Below are positions 15,138-23,046 of a DNA stretch of 39,371 bases, one piece after another (the first letter of the stretch is position 1; each line of letters starts with the position of its first letter). This DNA is from Simkaniaceae bacterium. Lineage in GTDB: Bacteria; Chlamydiota; Chlamydiia; Chlamydiales; Simkaniaceae. The stretch covers positions 1-39,371 of the forward strand of contig JAGOSM010000012.1 of the NCBI GenBank assembly GCA_018062315.1, written 5' to 3'. A program made the translations under genes and the position numbers. Under the pieces are notes generated by a model, which was given only the letters and a program-made list of their open reading frames with translations, did no database searches and had not been told where the DNA came from.

Positions 15138-16922
15138 TTATTCGTATTGAAATATAACAGCTGTTTGTTTTTCAAAGCGGTGCAACGCAACGCCTCCTTC
15201 AATAGGGGAAAGGGAGGTGCTGAGTAGGTTGGAAGCAAAAATTTGCTCTGCGGGAGAGGATCTCGCATGGGATAGATTATAGGTATCAAAGGAATGGGGC
15301 CCCAAATTCAAGACGATGAGAAAATTTCCCCGCTCAAAGGCAATGATGCTATTAGATGTATCGTCATCTTTTACCCATCTAAATACAGTTTTATCTACTA
15401 AAGCGGGGGGAGAATGTTGGAGGTTTTTAAAAAATGTAAATAAGGAGGAGTGGGATCCTTCTTGTGCTTCTGACCAAGGTGTCATGGAATAAGCCCCTTC
15501 CCATTTTTTTGTTGCTCCAAATTCATTTCCTTGAAAATTTAGGGATCCAGAGAAAGGAAGAAGGGTTTGCAACATAAAGACGAGGCGAAGGGCATTCAAT
15601 TTTTCCTCATGTTCACCAAACATGCGGCTGTATAAACTGGCATAGTTGGCTTCATCATGGGAGAAGGCGAATAAAAACTTTTCCCGCACAAGAGAGTCTT
15701 TTAATGTGGAAATCAGATGTAGATACTGTATTCCTGTTCTCTCTTCAGGAGGATGCCCCATGAAGTCGAGAAGCTGTAAACTTCTACCCATGGACCACTT
15801 CATGTCAAAGCCAAATCCCCCTGATTCAACGGGGTGTGTCATGCAATCAGAGGTAGATCCATCTTCTGCAATCAGAATAGCTGAGGGAACCTCTCTGTGA
15901 ATGACTGTAGTGAGGTCTCTTAAAAATTGATGCCCAGCAGGATCCGATACAAACCTCTCCACATAATCAATCCGAAGTCCATCTAGATGACATTCGCTGA
16001 GCCAGTACTTTGCAGCAGAAATTAAAAAGGAGCGGACGTAAGGGTCGCTAATATTCATCTTATAGCCCCCATAGACGTGATCTCCCGTCTCATAGCACAT
16101 ATGGCCTAATCCAAAAGAATCTGTTGCAGTTTGCGAGGCTAAATCCCCTATGACTCCAATTCCTTTGCCATGTAGCCTGTTCACGAAATCTTTGAACCCA
16201 GATAATCCTCCATCTAAAAAAATAGAGGGGGCAAAATAACTTAAGGGGTGATATCCCAGTGATCCCTTATCGGGATGCAAAATAATCCCTAAGAGTTGAA
16301 TGTGAGAATAGCCTTGAGAAAGGCAGTGGCTGATCAGTGAATCCCCTAATTCTTTCCAGCTTTTACACTCATTAAATGTGGTGAGGTGACATTGAAGAAG
16401 TCGCATCGGACGAGTGTCTTTATAAAGATGCCGAATGTCCATCCAAGCGCCATCTGAAAAGGAAAAAGAAGAGGGAATTCGAGAGGCAATAAAAAAACCA
16501 TCGTCTCTGCATTCAACCCCTTCCCTAGAGTAGGGATCGGTTTTACATTCCGTTTTTCCATCTTTGATCACTTCAAAGTGATACACCATCCCTTCTCTCA
16601 CATCATTCTGCGTCGTTTCAAAGACTCCATGCCCTAAAGACATCATGGAAATAGGGCCCCACCCATGAATGCGAAGGTTGACCCCCTCAGCATAAGGTTC
16701 ATAAAATCGAAAGACATTCCCATGAGATCCAAAATAGGTATAAAGGTCAGATTTGATATCGCCTCTTCCTGCAAATGGAGCTGCAATTCCAACCAAAGAA
16801 CGGGCTGAAGTTTGCTCTTGATAAGAACATCGGTTCCAAATTTCCCAGATTTTATCTGTAGCAATAGAAGGATTGTCATAGGCAGTTTTTAAGTCGTTTA
16901 AATTGGGAGAAAGGGGATACAT
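15138..16922 (-). CDS. GlgB-family alpha-glucan branching enzyme-like protein
   Basis: A 594-residue GH13 protein closest to 1,4-alpha-glucan branching enzymes. An N-terminal beta-sandwich region (GVNLRIHGWGPISMM) is followed by the barrel. HPDKGSLGYHPLSYFAPS corresponds to GlgB HPFDGSWGYQPTGYYAPT, GGFGFDMKWSMG to GGLGFxxKWNMG and LNFQGNEFG to LFMGNEFG. The nucleophile Asp319 (GLRID), acid Glu353 (LIAEDGS) and third Asp423 (FSHDE) are present. Region I differs: the stretch GVIGDLASQTATD near residue 259 lacks the histidine and PGHF of GlgB. It is shorter than usual chlamydial GlgB (over 700 residues). It lies 10 bp after the third TagB-like gene. It may branch a glycan other than glycogen, or have altered activity. 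Confidence 0.8.
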   Translation of the reverse strand: MYPLSPNLNDLKTAYDNPSIATDKIWEIWNRCSYQEQTSARSLVGIAAPFAGRGDIKSDLYTYFGSHGNVFRFYEPYAEGVNLRIHGWGPISMMSLGHGVFETTQNDVREGMVYHFEVIKDGKTECKTDPYSREGVECRDDGFFIASRIPSSFSFSDGAWMDIRHLYKDTRPMRLLQCHLTTFNECKSWKELGDSLISHCLSQGYSHIQLLGIILHPDKGSLGYHPLSYFAPSIFLDGGLSGFKDFVNRLHGKGIGVIGDLASQTATDSFGLGHMCYETGDHVYGGYKMNISDPYVRSFLISAAKYWLSECHLDGLRIDYVERFVSDPAGHQFLRDLTTVIHREVPSAILIAEDGSTSDCMTHPVESGGFGFDMKWSMGRSLQLLDFMGHPPEERTGIQYLHLISTLKDSLVREKFLFAFSHDEANYASLYSRMFGEHEEKLNALRLVFMLQTLLPFSGSLNFQGNEFGATKKWEGAYSMTPWSEAQEGSHSSLFTFFKNLQHSPPALVDKTVFRWVKDDDTSNSIIAFERGNFLIVLNLGPHSFDTYNLSHARSSPAEQIFASNLLSTSLSPIEGGVALHRFEKQTAVIFQYE

Positions 16923-16931
16923 AAAATACCT

Positions 16932-17903
16932 TTATAGTTGTAAAGCCGCTTTACATTCTTCCTTAAGGAGAACGGAATTTTTTGGGGGGTCAAAAACAAA
17001 AGAATAGGCGTTAGTTCGAAAAGGGGTCAGCGTATCTTGGTAATGTTCAATGGCATTAAAAATGGGTTGATTAAGACAAGTTCCATATTGATGTAAGAAT
17101 GCTTGAGAATCAGGTTTGTCTATGAAAAAAAGGGGACGATTAAAGGAGAGGAAATCGTAGCCAATCGATGAGTAATCCCCCAGGTAATAATCGGTTTTTG
17201 CAAGGAGGGGGTAGATGGGGGGGAATTCGTGTAGGACGGTGAGATTTTTGTGAATTTCTCCCTGTCCTAAGAGGTAGTAGCATTCTGAAGGGTAATATTT
17301 CTCAAGGAGGGGGTGCAGCTTAATGATGAGATGTAAGGACGGGGGGAGAGTTTCGATGAGATGGGTATACATTTTAAAAAAGCTGGTGAGTTTTTCTTCA
17401 TCATTCCATGTAGGTGCATAGAGAACCGTTTTTTTGGTAGTATGAAAAAGGGTGTCGTAAAAGGGTCGCTGTTCTTGATAAAATTGATACCGCAGATTAC
17501 CCATAGAAATGAGAGTCAGAGGAAGGGAAGATAGTCGCTCTCTCATCTGCTCTCCATAAATTAACACATGGGTTTGGTGTTTGAAAATCTCTATTCCCTT
17601 ATCTGAATTTCCATGGGGTGTAAATAGAAATTTCATCTTTTTCCCTTTTATTTCATAAAGAAGATGGCCAAGCTCCTCAGATGTAAAGCGGGATGTTGTG
17701 ATGAGAACGTCGTATTGATCTGCTAAAAAAGAGAGGTAATCTTCTTCAATGAGGAGGGTTTTAATTTGAGGATAATAGGTTTTTGCTAACTGATAGGATA
17801 AGGGATGATCGGTGATCAGAGGAAGATTGAGGTAGTAACATAAAGGAGCTAGGTGATCTAAAAGATGAAAATGGGCTCCATCACAAATCGCAGCTCCTTT
17901 CAT
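16932..17903 (-). CDS. TagB/TagF-like glycerophosphotransferase paralogue 1
   Basis: A 323-residue GT-B fold protein of the CDP-glycerol glycerophosphotransferase type (PF04464-like). Such enzymes add glycerol-phosphate or ribitol-phosphate units to lipid-linked or surface glycans at the inner face of the membrane. The catalytic-type motif PHGNSDKG has His97; KLHP, YAPTWND (about 165) and YLGDYSSIGYDFLSFNRP (about 243) follow, the last being the usual nucleotide-phosphate site. It is the most divergent of the three tandem copies. Its ATG overlaps the TGA of paralogue 2, and the GlgB-like gene follows after 10 bp. There is no N-terminal membrane segment. The donor may not be CDP-glycerol; other nucleotide-activated polyols are possible. 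Confidence 0.8.
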   Translation of the reverse strand: MKGAAICDGAHFHLLDHLAPLCYYLNLPLITDHPLSYQLAKTYYPQIKTLLIEEDYLSFLADQYDVLITTSRFTSEELGHLLYEIKGKKMKFLFTPHGNSDKGIEIFKHQTHVLIYGEQMRERLSSLPLTLISMGNLRYQFYQEQRPFYDTLFHTTKKTVLYAPTWNDEEKLTSFFKMYTHLIETLPPSLHLIIKLHPLLEKYYPSECYYLLGQGEIHKNLTVLHEFPPIYPLLAKTDYYLGDYSSIGYDFLSFNRPLFFIDKPDSQAFLHQYGTCLNQPIFNAIEHYQDTLTPFRTNAYSFVFDPPKNSVLLKEECKAALQL

Positions 17904-18913
17904 ATTCTGAGATTATCGAGGTGGTGGATAATTTTTTCTCTGAATTTCCCTTTTAAAGTGGTGGGATCTACTTTGGTAAAGGTATAATTGTACACTTCTT
18001 CTCGAGTGGAGTGTAGGTCTGATTGATCGTTGGATAAAGAGGTGGGCATTTCTTCTCCGCATCGATGGAGATAGAGCCCTTTATCTCGATCTGACCTTTC
18101 TTGGGGATTAAAAAAGAACATGGGCCTATTAAAAACGAGATAATCATAACCTATGGAGGACATATCTCCTAGATAAGCTTGAGCCCTTTCAAGAAGGGGA
18201 TAAATAGGGGCATAGGTGGATATAAAATAAAAGTCTTCATATTCTCCAATATATTGTTCCACAAGGTGGGGCGAGTAAAGAAGAGTATGAGGGTGGAGTT
18301 TAACCAAAAGGCGTGAGCCCACTTTTTGTAAAGTAGGAAGAGCCGATTTTAAAGAGCTAGATCCCTCGTTATCATCCCAGGTTGGGGCATAAAGTAAGTC
18401 GCGGCTATCTGAAAGAGTGCGGCTCATCCATTTATCATAAAAAGGCTTCAGCTTGAGATAGTGGTGATACCTGTAATTGCCAACAACGAGATAGTCGGGA
18501 ATGCGTCCATTTTTTTCCTTAATGAAGTCAATCATCTTTTGCCCATACACTAAGATGAGCCTTTCTTGATCGATTGTTTCCATAACAGGGCTGAGATGTC
18601 CTTTATCTGAATTGCCATGAGGACACCATATGGAGAGCAATTTTTTTTGATGCACTTCTTCAGAGACAAGAACGATGCGGTCGAAAAGATGCCTTGGCAA
18701 ACAAGAAATCACCACATCAAAGTGTTGAACAAGTTCATTTGATAGTTCGAGCGGACTCATTTCATAGACAACAAGATCGGGATAAAAGGTGACTGCAGCT
18801 GTAAAAACAGAACGATCTGTGACGATAAGGGGGATGTGTAAAAAATGACAAAGTGGAGCCAGGTGATCGAGGTGATTGAGTCCATCGCCAAAAATAAGAG
18901 CGACGATTTTCAT
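17900..18913 (-). CDS. TagB/TagF-like glycerophosphotransferase paralogue 2
   Basis: A 337-residue member of the same GT-B family. CPHGNSDKG has His99, KLHP is present, LYAPTWDD is near residue 176 and YLGDMSSIGYDYLVFNRPMFF near 249. It is much closer to paralogue 3 than to paralogue 1; both share the opening LIFGxxLxHLDHLAPL and the ending YTFxKVDPxTLK, which points to a recent duplication. ATGA overlaps at both ends (4 bp) tie it to its neighbours in one operon. Each copy may add a different unit or act on a different acceptor, but this is not readable from sequence. Confidence 0.82.
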   Translation of the reverse strand: MKIVALIFGDGLNHLDHLAPLCHFLHIPLIVTDRSVFTAAVTFYPDLVVYEMSPLELSNELVQHFDVVISCLPRHLFDRIVLVSEEVHQKKLLSIWCPHGNSDKGHLSPVMETIDQERLILVYGQKMIDFIKEKNGRIPDYLVVGNYRYHHYLKLKPFYDKWMSRTLSDSRDLLYAPTWDDNEGSSSLKSALPTLQKVGSRLLVKLHPHTLLYSPHLVEQYIGEYEDFYFISTYAPIYPLLERAQAYLGDMSSIGYDYLVFNRPMFFFNPQERSDRDKGLYLHRCGEEMPTSLSNDQSDLHSTREEVYNYTFTKVDPTTLKGKFREKIIHHLDNLRI

Positions 18914-19899
18914 TGTAAAGCCTCCAAAAGCTCTTTTTTAAGTGTTGAAGGATCGACCTTCTTAAAAGTGTACTCATACACTGCTTGACGAATCTCTCGC
19001 AAGTCTTCTTGTGTGTTTGAAAAAGAGGTAGGCATTTCTTCCCCGCAGCGATAGAGGTAGAGGCCTAGATCATGATCCGACCGCTGATTTGTGTTAAAAA
19101 AGAACATGGGGCGATTAAAAGAGAGATAATCATATCCGATGGAGGACATGTCTCCGATGTAGAGTTTAGCCCTTTCTAAGAGGGGATAGATGGGTGCATG
19201 GGCTGGCAAGAAAGAGAGTTTCGGGTATTCGGTGTTCAGTTGTTCAATGAGATGGGGATGTTGCAAAAGTGTGTTGGGGTGAAGTTTAATGAAAAGAGAG
19301 TCTGCGATTTCTTTAAAGCAAGGAAGAGCCGAGATCAGGGAAGAAGAGTTTTCGGAATCATTCCAAGTGGGGGCATAGAACATCGTTTTTTCTTTAGGAA
19401 GAAGAGAGGATAGCCATGAGTCGTAGAACGATTGAAATTGAAGGTAATAAGGGTATCTGTAGTTTCCAACAAAAAGATGTTTGGGGACTTTGCCATTTTT
19501 TTGCCGAATAAAATCGACCATTTTTTGTCCATAGACAAGAATCAGGGATTCTTCTTCTAGCCCCTCCATGAAAGGGGCTAAATGTCCTTTATCTGAATTG
19601 CCGTGAGGGCACCAGATTGAAGTGAGTTTTTTGCCATGGATTGTTTCGGCCACCAAGAAAAGGGGGTCCAGTAATTTTCTTGTAAGACATGAAACTACCC
19701 CATCAAAATGCTCAAGTGTTTGGCTTGACATCTCAAAAGGGGTCATTTCATAAACGATGAGCCCGGGGTAATGGGTCTCTGCAGCCTCTTTAATTAAGGG
19801 ATCTGTAACAAGGAGAGGGATGTCTAAAAAATAAGAGAGGGGGGCTAGGTGGTCAAGATGGTGGAGGGCATGTCCAAAAATAAGCGAGGCAAGTTTCAC
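18910..19899 (-). CDS. TagB/TagF-like glycerophosphotransferase paralogue 3
   Basis: A 329-residue third copy, first in transcription order. The open frame reaches a TTG at 20001, but the extra 34 residues are low-grade sequence and would overlap mutY by 64 bp. Starting at GTG 19899 places CPHGNSDKG at His99, exactly as in paralogue 2, and leaves 38 bp to mutY. YAPTWND and YIGDMSSIGYDYLSFNRPMFF are intact. The ribosome binding site is poor (GGAG directly before the GTG). Its TGA overlaps the paralogue 2 ATG. The divergent spacer 19900-19937 must hold the operon promoter or leave it inside mutY; I see no convincing one. Confidence 0.8.
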   Translation of the reverse strand: MKLASLIFGHALHHLDHLAPLSYFLDIPLLVTDPLIKEAAETHYPGLIVYEMTPFEMSSQTLEHFDGVVSCLTRKLLDPLFLVAETIHGKKLTSIWCPHGNSDKGHLAPFMEGLEEESLILVYGQKMVDFIRQKNGKVPKHLFVGNYRYPYYLQFQSFYDSWLSSLLPKEKTMFYAPTWNDSENSSSLISALPCFKEIADSLFIKLHPNTLLQHPHLIEQLNTEYPKLSFLPAHAPIYPLLERAKLYIGDMSSIGYDYLSFNRPMFFFNTNQRSDHDLGLYLYRCGEEMPTSFSNTQEDLREIRQAVYEYTFKKVDPSTLKKELLEALQ

Positions 19900-19937
19900 T
19901 CCATTTTTTATAGCAGAAAAGGTATTATCTTGAGGAG

Positions 19938-20915
19938 ATGAGGCTATTAAATCAGTGGTTTTTACGCCATCAGAGGACTCTTCCTTGGAGGCAAAATCCA
20001 ACCCCCTATGCAGTTTGGGTTTCTGAAATCATGCTGCAACAAACTCAAGTGAGTGTCGTTCTTCCTTACTTTCAAAGATGGATGCATCTTTTTCCAACGA
20101 TTGAATCTCTTGCAAATGCATCCCGAGAGAGGGTCATTAAAGCGTGGGAAGGATTGGGGTACTATTCAAGAGCAAGGAATTTGCATGAAGGGGCTAAATA
20201 TGTGATGCAGATGCATCGGGGCGTTCTTCCTAGAGATAGGGAAGCCCTTGCTAAAGTGAAGGGGATAGGTCCTTATACTGTGGGAGCTATTTTGAGTTTT
20301 GCCTTCAAAGAGGCGGCAGCTGCTATCGATGGCAATGTGATGCGGGTGATGACTCGATTTTTCCGGATAGAGACAGAAATTGAACGGATAGAAACAAAAC
20401 GGGAAGTTGAGAAAAAAGTCCTCTCTCTCCTTGGCCCTGAGCCTTGGATCACGATGGAGGGGCTGATTGAACTCGGGGCTTTAATATGTAAGAAAAAGCC
20501 CCTTTGCGAAGAATGTCCTCTCAGTCAGCAGTGTCTTGGCAAAGGATTAGATCTGCCAAGACGCAAAAAAAGAGTTGAGGTGACTTTGATTGCAAAAAAT
20601 ATTGCAGTCATTGAGAGTGAGGGAGCGGTTCTTTTGAGAAAGAGGAAAGAGGGGCTCATGGCAGATCTTTTCGAATTCCCCGAGTTAAGGGAGGTGGATC
20701 ACCTTTCTCTTGTTCTTAAGGGGGAGCTCCCTCCGGTCGCCCATTCGTATACCCGCTATCGAGCCACCCTTACCCCTACTCGATTTACACTTGAGAAGCA
20801 GCCCTTTGTTGAAGATCTAGAGTGGGTTTCCCTTTCTCTGTTGCACCTTTTTCCTTTTTCTTCAGGTCATCGCAGAATTGTTGATATATTGTATAATAAA
20901 TCCACAAATGAGTAA
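19938..20915 (+). CDS. mutY: Adenine DNA glycosylase MutY
   Basis: Removes adenine mispaired with 8-oxoguanine. The helix-hairpin-helix region runs from LPWRQNPTPYAVWVSEIMLQQTQV through VKGIGPYTVGAIL to AIDGNVMRVMTRF, which carries the catalytic Asp. The C-terminal NUDIX-like domain that recognises 8-oxoG is present (HSYTRYRATL, WVSLSLL). The 4Fe-4S ligands are CKKKPLCEECPLSQQC, that is C-x5-C-x2-C-x5-C; the usual first spacing is six, so this copy is one residue short. At 325 residues it is of normal length. TGAGGAG directly abuts the ATG, an unusually tight ribosome binding site. It diverges from the TagB-like operon and overlaps the next gene by 8 bp. Confidence 0.95.
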   Translation: MRLLNQWFLRHQRTLPWRQNPTPYAVWVSEIMLQQTQVSVVLPYFQRWMHLFPTIESLANASRERVIKAWEGLGYYSRARNLHEGAKYVMQMHRGVLPRDREALAKVKGIGPYTVGAILSFAFKEAAAAIDGNVMRVMTRFFRIETEIERIETKREVEKKVLSLLGPEPWITMEGLIELGALICKKKPLCEECPLSQQCLGKGLDLPRRKKRVEVTLIAKNIAVIESEGAVLLRKRKEGLMADLFEFPELREVDHLSLVLKGELPPVAHSYTRYRATLTPTRFTLEKQPFVEDLEWVSLSLLHLFPFSSGHRRIVDILYNKSTNE

Positions 20916-21468
20916 ACTTGCCTGCATGGAAAACTATAAAAAGTATTTGAACTTCACCCTTCCTGTCCTCCTCCTTGCGATGGGGCTTATTTTTTACATG
21001 GCTTCTAAGAAAACACGGGCAGAAAAAGATTTTCTGCAAGCCAAGCTTGCTTATTCTAAGGGAGATGACCTTTCTTATTATCTAAAACGGTACCCCGAAC
21101 TGGTCGGCAAATATGGGGCTGAAATTAAACAGAAAAAAATTGCTGGAGGGAAAAGCATTCTCTCGAGTTTGCAAGATGGGTCAGTGTTTGCTGGCTATGC
21201 TAAAACAACAGAACTTGTATCGGCAAAAAAATATAAGCAAGCTCTAGAGGAATCGTTGCTTCTTAAGGATAAAGTGGAGCCTTACCAGACTTTGACAGCA
21301 TTTAATCTATTTAGAATAGCCTCTCTTTATCGAGAACTCGGTGAAATAGAGAAAGAAAAAGAAATTCTCAGAGAGCTCAAAGACACCGGAAAAGTGTCTT
21401 TGCTCCCTCATGTGAAGGATCAAGAAGTTTCGCTTATTGACTACATCAATGAACGATTAGCGATTTAA
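20908..21468 (+). CDS. Hypothetical single-pass membrane protein
   Basis: I do not recognise this protein. It has one N-terminal membrane anchor (about residues 13-30, FTLPVLLLAMGLIFYMAS), then a charged helical domain of TPR-like character (FLQAKLAYSKGDDLSYYLKR, later IASLYRELGEIEKEKEIL), probably on the periplasmic side. The layout resembles YfgM-type anchored helical proteins, but that is only a shape. Possible starts are a TTG at 20878, ATG 20908 (used here, overlapping the mutY end by 8 bp) and ATG 20926. A TATAAT at 20892-20897 would favour the last if it is a promoter. Its 3' end overlaps the next convergent gene by 12 bp. Confidence 0.65.
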   Translation: MSKLACMENYKKYLNFTLPVLLLAMGLIFYMASKKTRAEKDFLQAKLAYSKGDDLSYYLKRYPELVGKYGAEIKQKKIAGGKSILSSLQDGSVFAGYAKTTELVSAKKYKQALEESLLLKDKVEPYQTLTAFNLFRIASLYRELGEIEKEKEILRELKDTGKVSLLPHVKDQEVSLIDYINERLAI

Positions 21469-21846
21469 AACTCTTCCTGACTGTAGATGGATAGCCATTC
21501 CCCCCATGAGCCCCAAGGTGAAAAAAATGAGAGGGGCTAGGAAAAAGGAAACGAGGACTCCAGCTGCAGCAAGGACGATTTGGGTTGCATTCTCTTGCTT
21601 AAATATAAAAGTAAAGACCCCTTTCGAGGCGCCGTCTACTTTGTCAGGGAACCAAATGCCAAGGACTGCACCAATCCCAGCAAGGTATACGCTCCACATC
21701 ATTGAAAAGAACACGGGGGAAAACAGTGTAGCTAGAACGAAATACACAAAGAAAAAGATTTCAAATCGATGCTTTTTCCCAAAATTTTCAATCTCGCTTA
21801 CTGATATTCCTTCGGATTTGTTATTTGAACCTGGTTGCTCCGCCAT
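21457..21846 (-). CDS. Hypothetical multi-pass membrane protein
   Basis: A 129-residue protein with three or four hydrophobic segments (around residues 29-47, 48-65, 89-105 and 105-122) and a short polar N-terminus MAEQPGSNNKSEG. I do not recognise the family. GGAAGGTAGG precedes the ATG. It is a single gene on the minus strand between two + strand genes: it converges with the anchored hypothetical gene (12-bp overlap of ends) and diverges from the secretion operon. Small inner-membrane proteins of this kind are common in chlamydiae, and no function can be inferred. Confidence 0.7.
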   Translation of the reverse strand: MAEQPGSNNKSEGISVSEIENFGKKHRFEIFFFVYFVLATLFSPVFFSMMWSVYLAGIGAVLGIWFPDKVDGASKGVFTFIFKQENATQIVLAAAGVLVSFFLAPLIFFTLGLMGGMAIHLQSGRVLNR

Positions 21847-21920
21847 ACCTACCTTCCACTTTATTGCTCTATAAGATGGTTATTAAAAGAAAAAATCATT
21901 TTTGGCAATAGACATTTGTT

Positions 21921-21949
21921 TTGAGATTATTTTCTACTCGGTATACAAT
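21921..21949 (+). promoter_or_regulatory. Candidate promoter of the type II secretion operon
   Basis: TTGAGA at 21921-21926, a 17-bp spacer and TACAAT at 21944-21949. The predicted start near 21956 would leave about eight bases before the ATG at 21964, with no room for a ribosome binding site. Confidence 0.45.
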
Positions 21950-21963
21950 TTTGTCCTCATACT

Positions 21964-23046
21964 ATGAAAATACGCATCTATTTTCTTATTGCGATTTTTT
22001 GGGTTTTTTTTGGGATAAGTCAGCTTATCTGGAAGAGAGCGCCCTTAATTTCAGAGGAAAATCTCTTCCAAAAGGGAGAAGAAAAAAAAACACATGCCGA
22101 TTTTTCATTTCTCTCCCAGCACACCTCATTTCCCTTTCCGGACATTGATAAAACGATTCTTCCCCTTGCCTTTAATACAAGACCTGATGCCTCCTATCCT
22201 CCTGAAGTGCTCATTCAGGTAGAGAATAGTTTCCTTTCGATCTCGAGTGGGCAAAAAGTGTATTTGAGCTTTGAAAATGGAATTTCCCTTTCCCCTTTCC
22301 CCACCTCCCTTTCTCTTAAGAACGAGGTGAAAGAGGATGGCTCTATTGAAATGGAAGTGGGGGTGAAAGTGCTTGAGAGTGAAAAGAAAAATTCTTTTCG
22401 CTTTGAGGATTTAAAAAGAGATGTCACAATAGCCGAGGCAATCTCTCTTAAAGAGGGGGATATTTTAGGGCCAGATTGTTTGCTTGAGTTGTATGGTGGG
22501 AGAGAATACCAAAAGAAAAAGGGAAAGATGAGACTTAAGAGCCTTGAGGGGCATCTTCTTTTTATTCAGCAGGGAGATCTTTTAAGTTTTAAAGAGGGGA
22601 AGTGGGTTTTGGGAAGCCAAAAAAATCTACCCCTTGCACAGGTTTTATCCATCAATCCTTCTGAAGTGCAGTTTAAAGTATGGGATGTGAGTGGCCTGAA
22701 TTCAGAGTCTTTCAAGGTCAGTTCTCAGAAATCAGCGCCCCCCTTACCTCAGCCTGCTACCCTTTTTACGAAATTAAAAAGAAAAACGGCAACCAAAGTT
22801 TCCTGCCGTTTAGGGCAAAAAACGGTGATTTTAAAAAAAGGGGATTGGCTTATTCGAACAAAAAGCGGATGGCGTCCTCTGACTACTGCAAAAGAGATTT
22901 CAGATTGCATTCATTATAAGCTTCAGGGGGAGTTATTTATTTGTGATGGGATTGAGAAAAATCAATTCACAGGGACCTTTTTTAATGAAGTGAGGACAGT
23001 AAGTCAGAAAATTCGATTGCCTTTTGGGGAAGGGAAGAAAAAATGA
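21964..23046 (+). CDS. CT573-like T2SS-associated protein in the gspC position
   Basis: A 360-residue protein with one N-terminal membrane segment (about residues 4-22, RIYFLIAIFWVFFGISQLI) and a long region expected in the periplasm, rich in short beta-like stretches. It occupies the place where gspC stands in standard type II secretion operons, directly before gspD, and overlaps gspD by 4 bp (ATGA). GspC is also a single-pass inner-membrane protein that contacts the secretin, so this could be its functional counterpart, though I see no clear GspC homology motif. By position it corresponds to CT573 in Chlamydia. The end, after about residue 255, has a repeated LKKGDWLI/FTGTFFN pattern suggestive of a beta-rich domain like those in flagellar P-ring-associated proteins. 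Confidence 0.7.
   Translation: MKIRIYFLIAIFWVFFGISQLIWKRAPLISEENLFQKGEEKKTHADFSFLSQHTSFPFPDIDKTILPLAFNTRPDASYPPEVLIQVENSFLSISSGQKVYLSFENGISLSPFPTSLSLKNEVKEDGSIEMEVGVKVLESEKKNSFRFEDLKRDVTIAEAISLKEGDILGPDCLLELYGGREYQKKKGKMRLKSLEGHLLFIQQGDLLSFKEGKWVLGSQKNLPLAQVLSINPSEVQFKVWDVSGLNSESFKVSSQKSAPPLPQPATLFTKLKRKTATKVSCRLGQKTVILKKGDWLIRTKSGWRPLTTAKEISDCIHYKLQGELFICDGIEKNQFTGTFFNEVRTVSQKIRLPFGEGKKK

Noticed and set aside
18910-20001. Longer TTG start for TagB-like paralogue 3
   Set aside because: The extra 34 residues do not match the other two copies and overlap mutY; the GTG at 19899 aligns the catalytic histidine exactly with paralogue 2.
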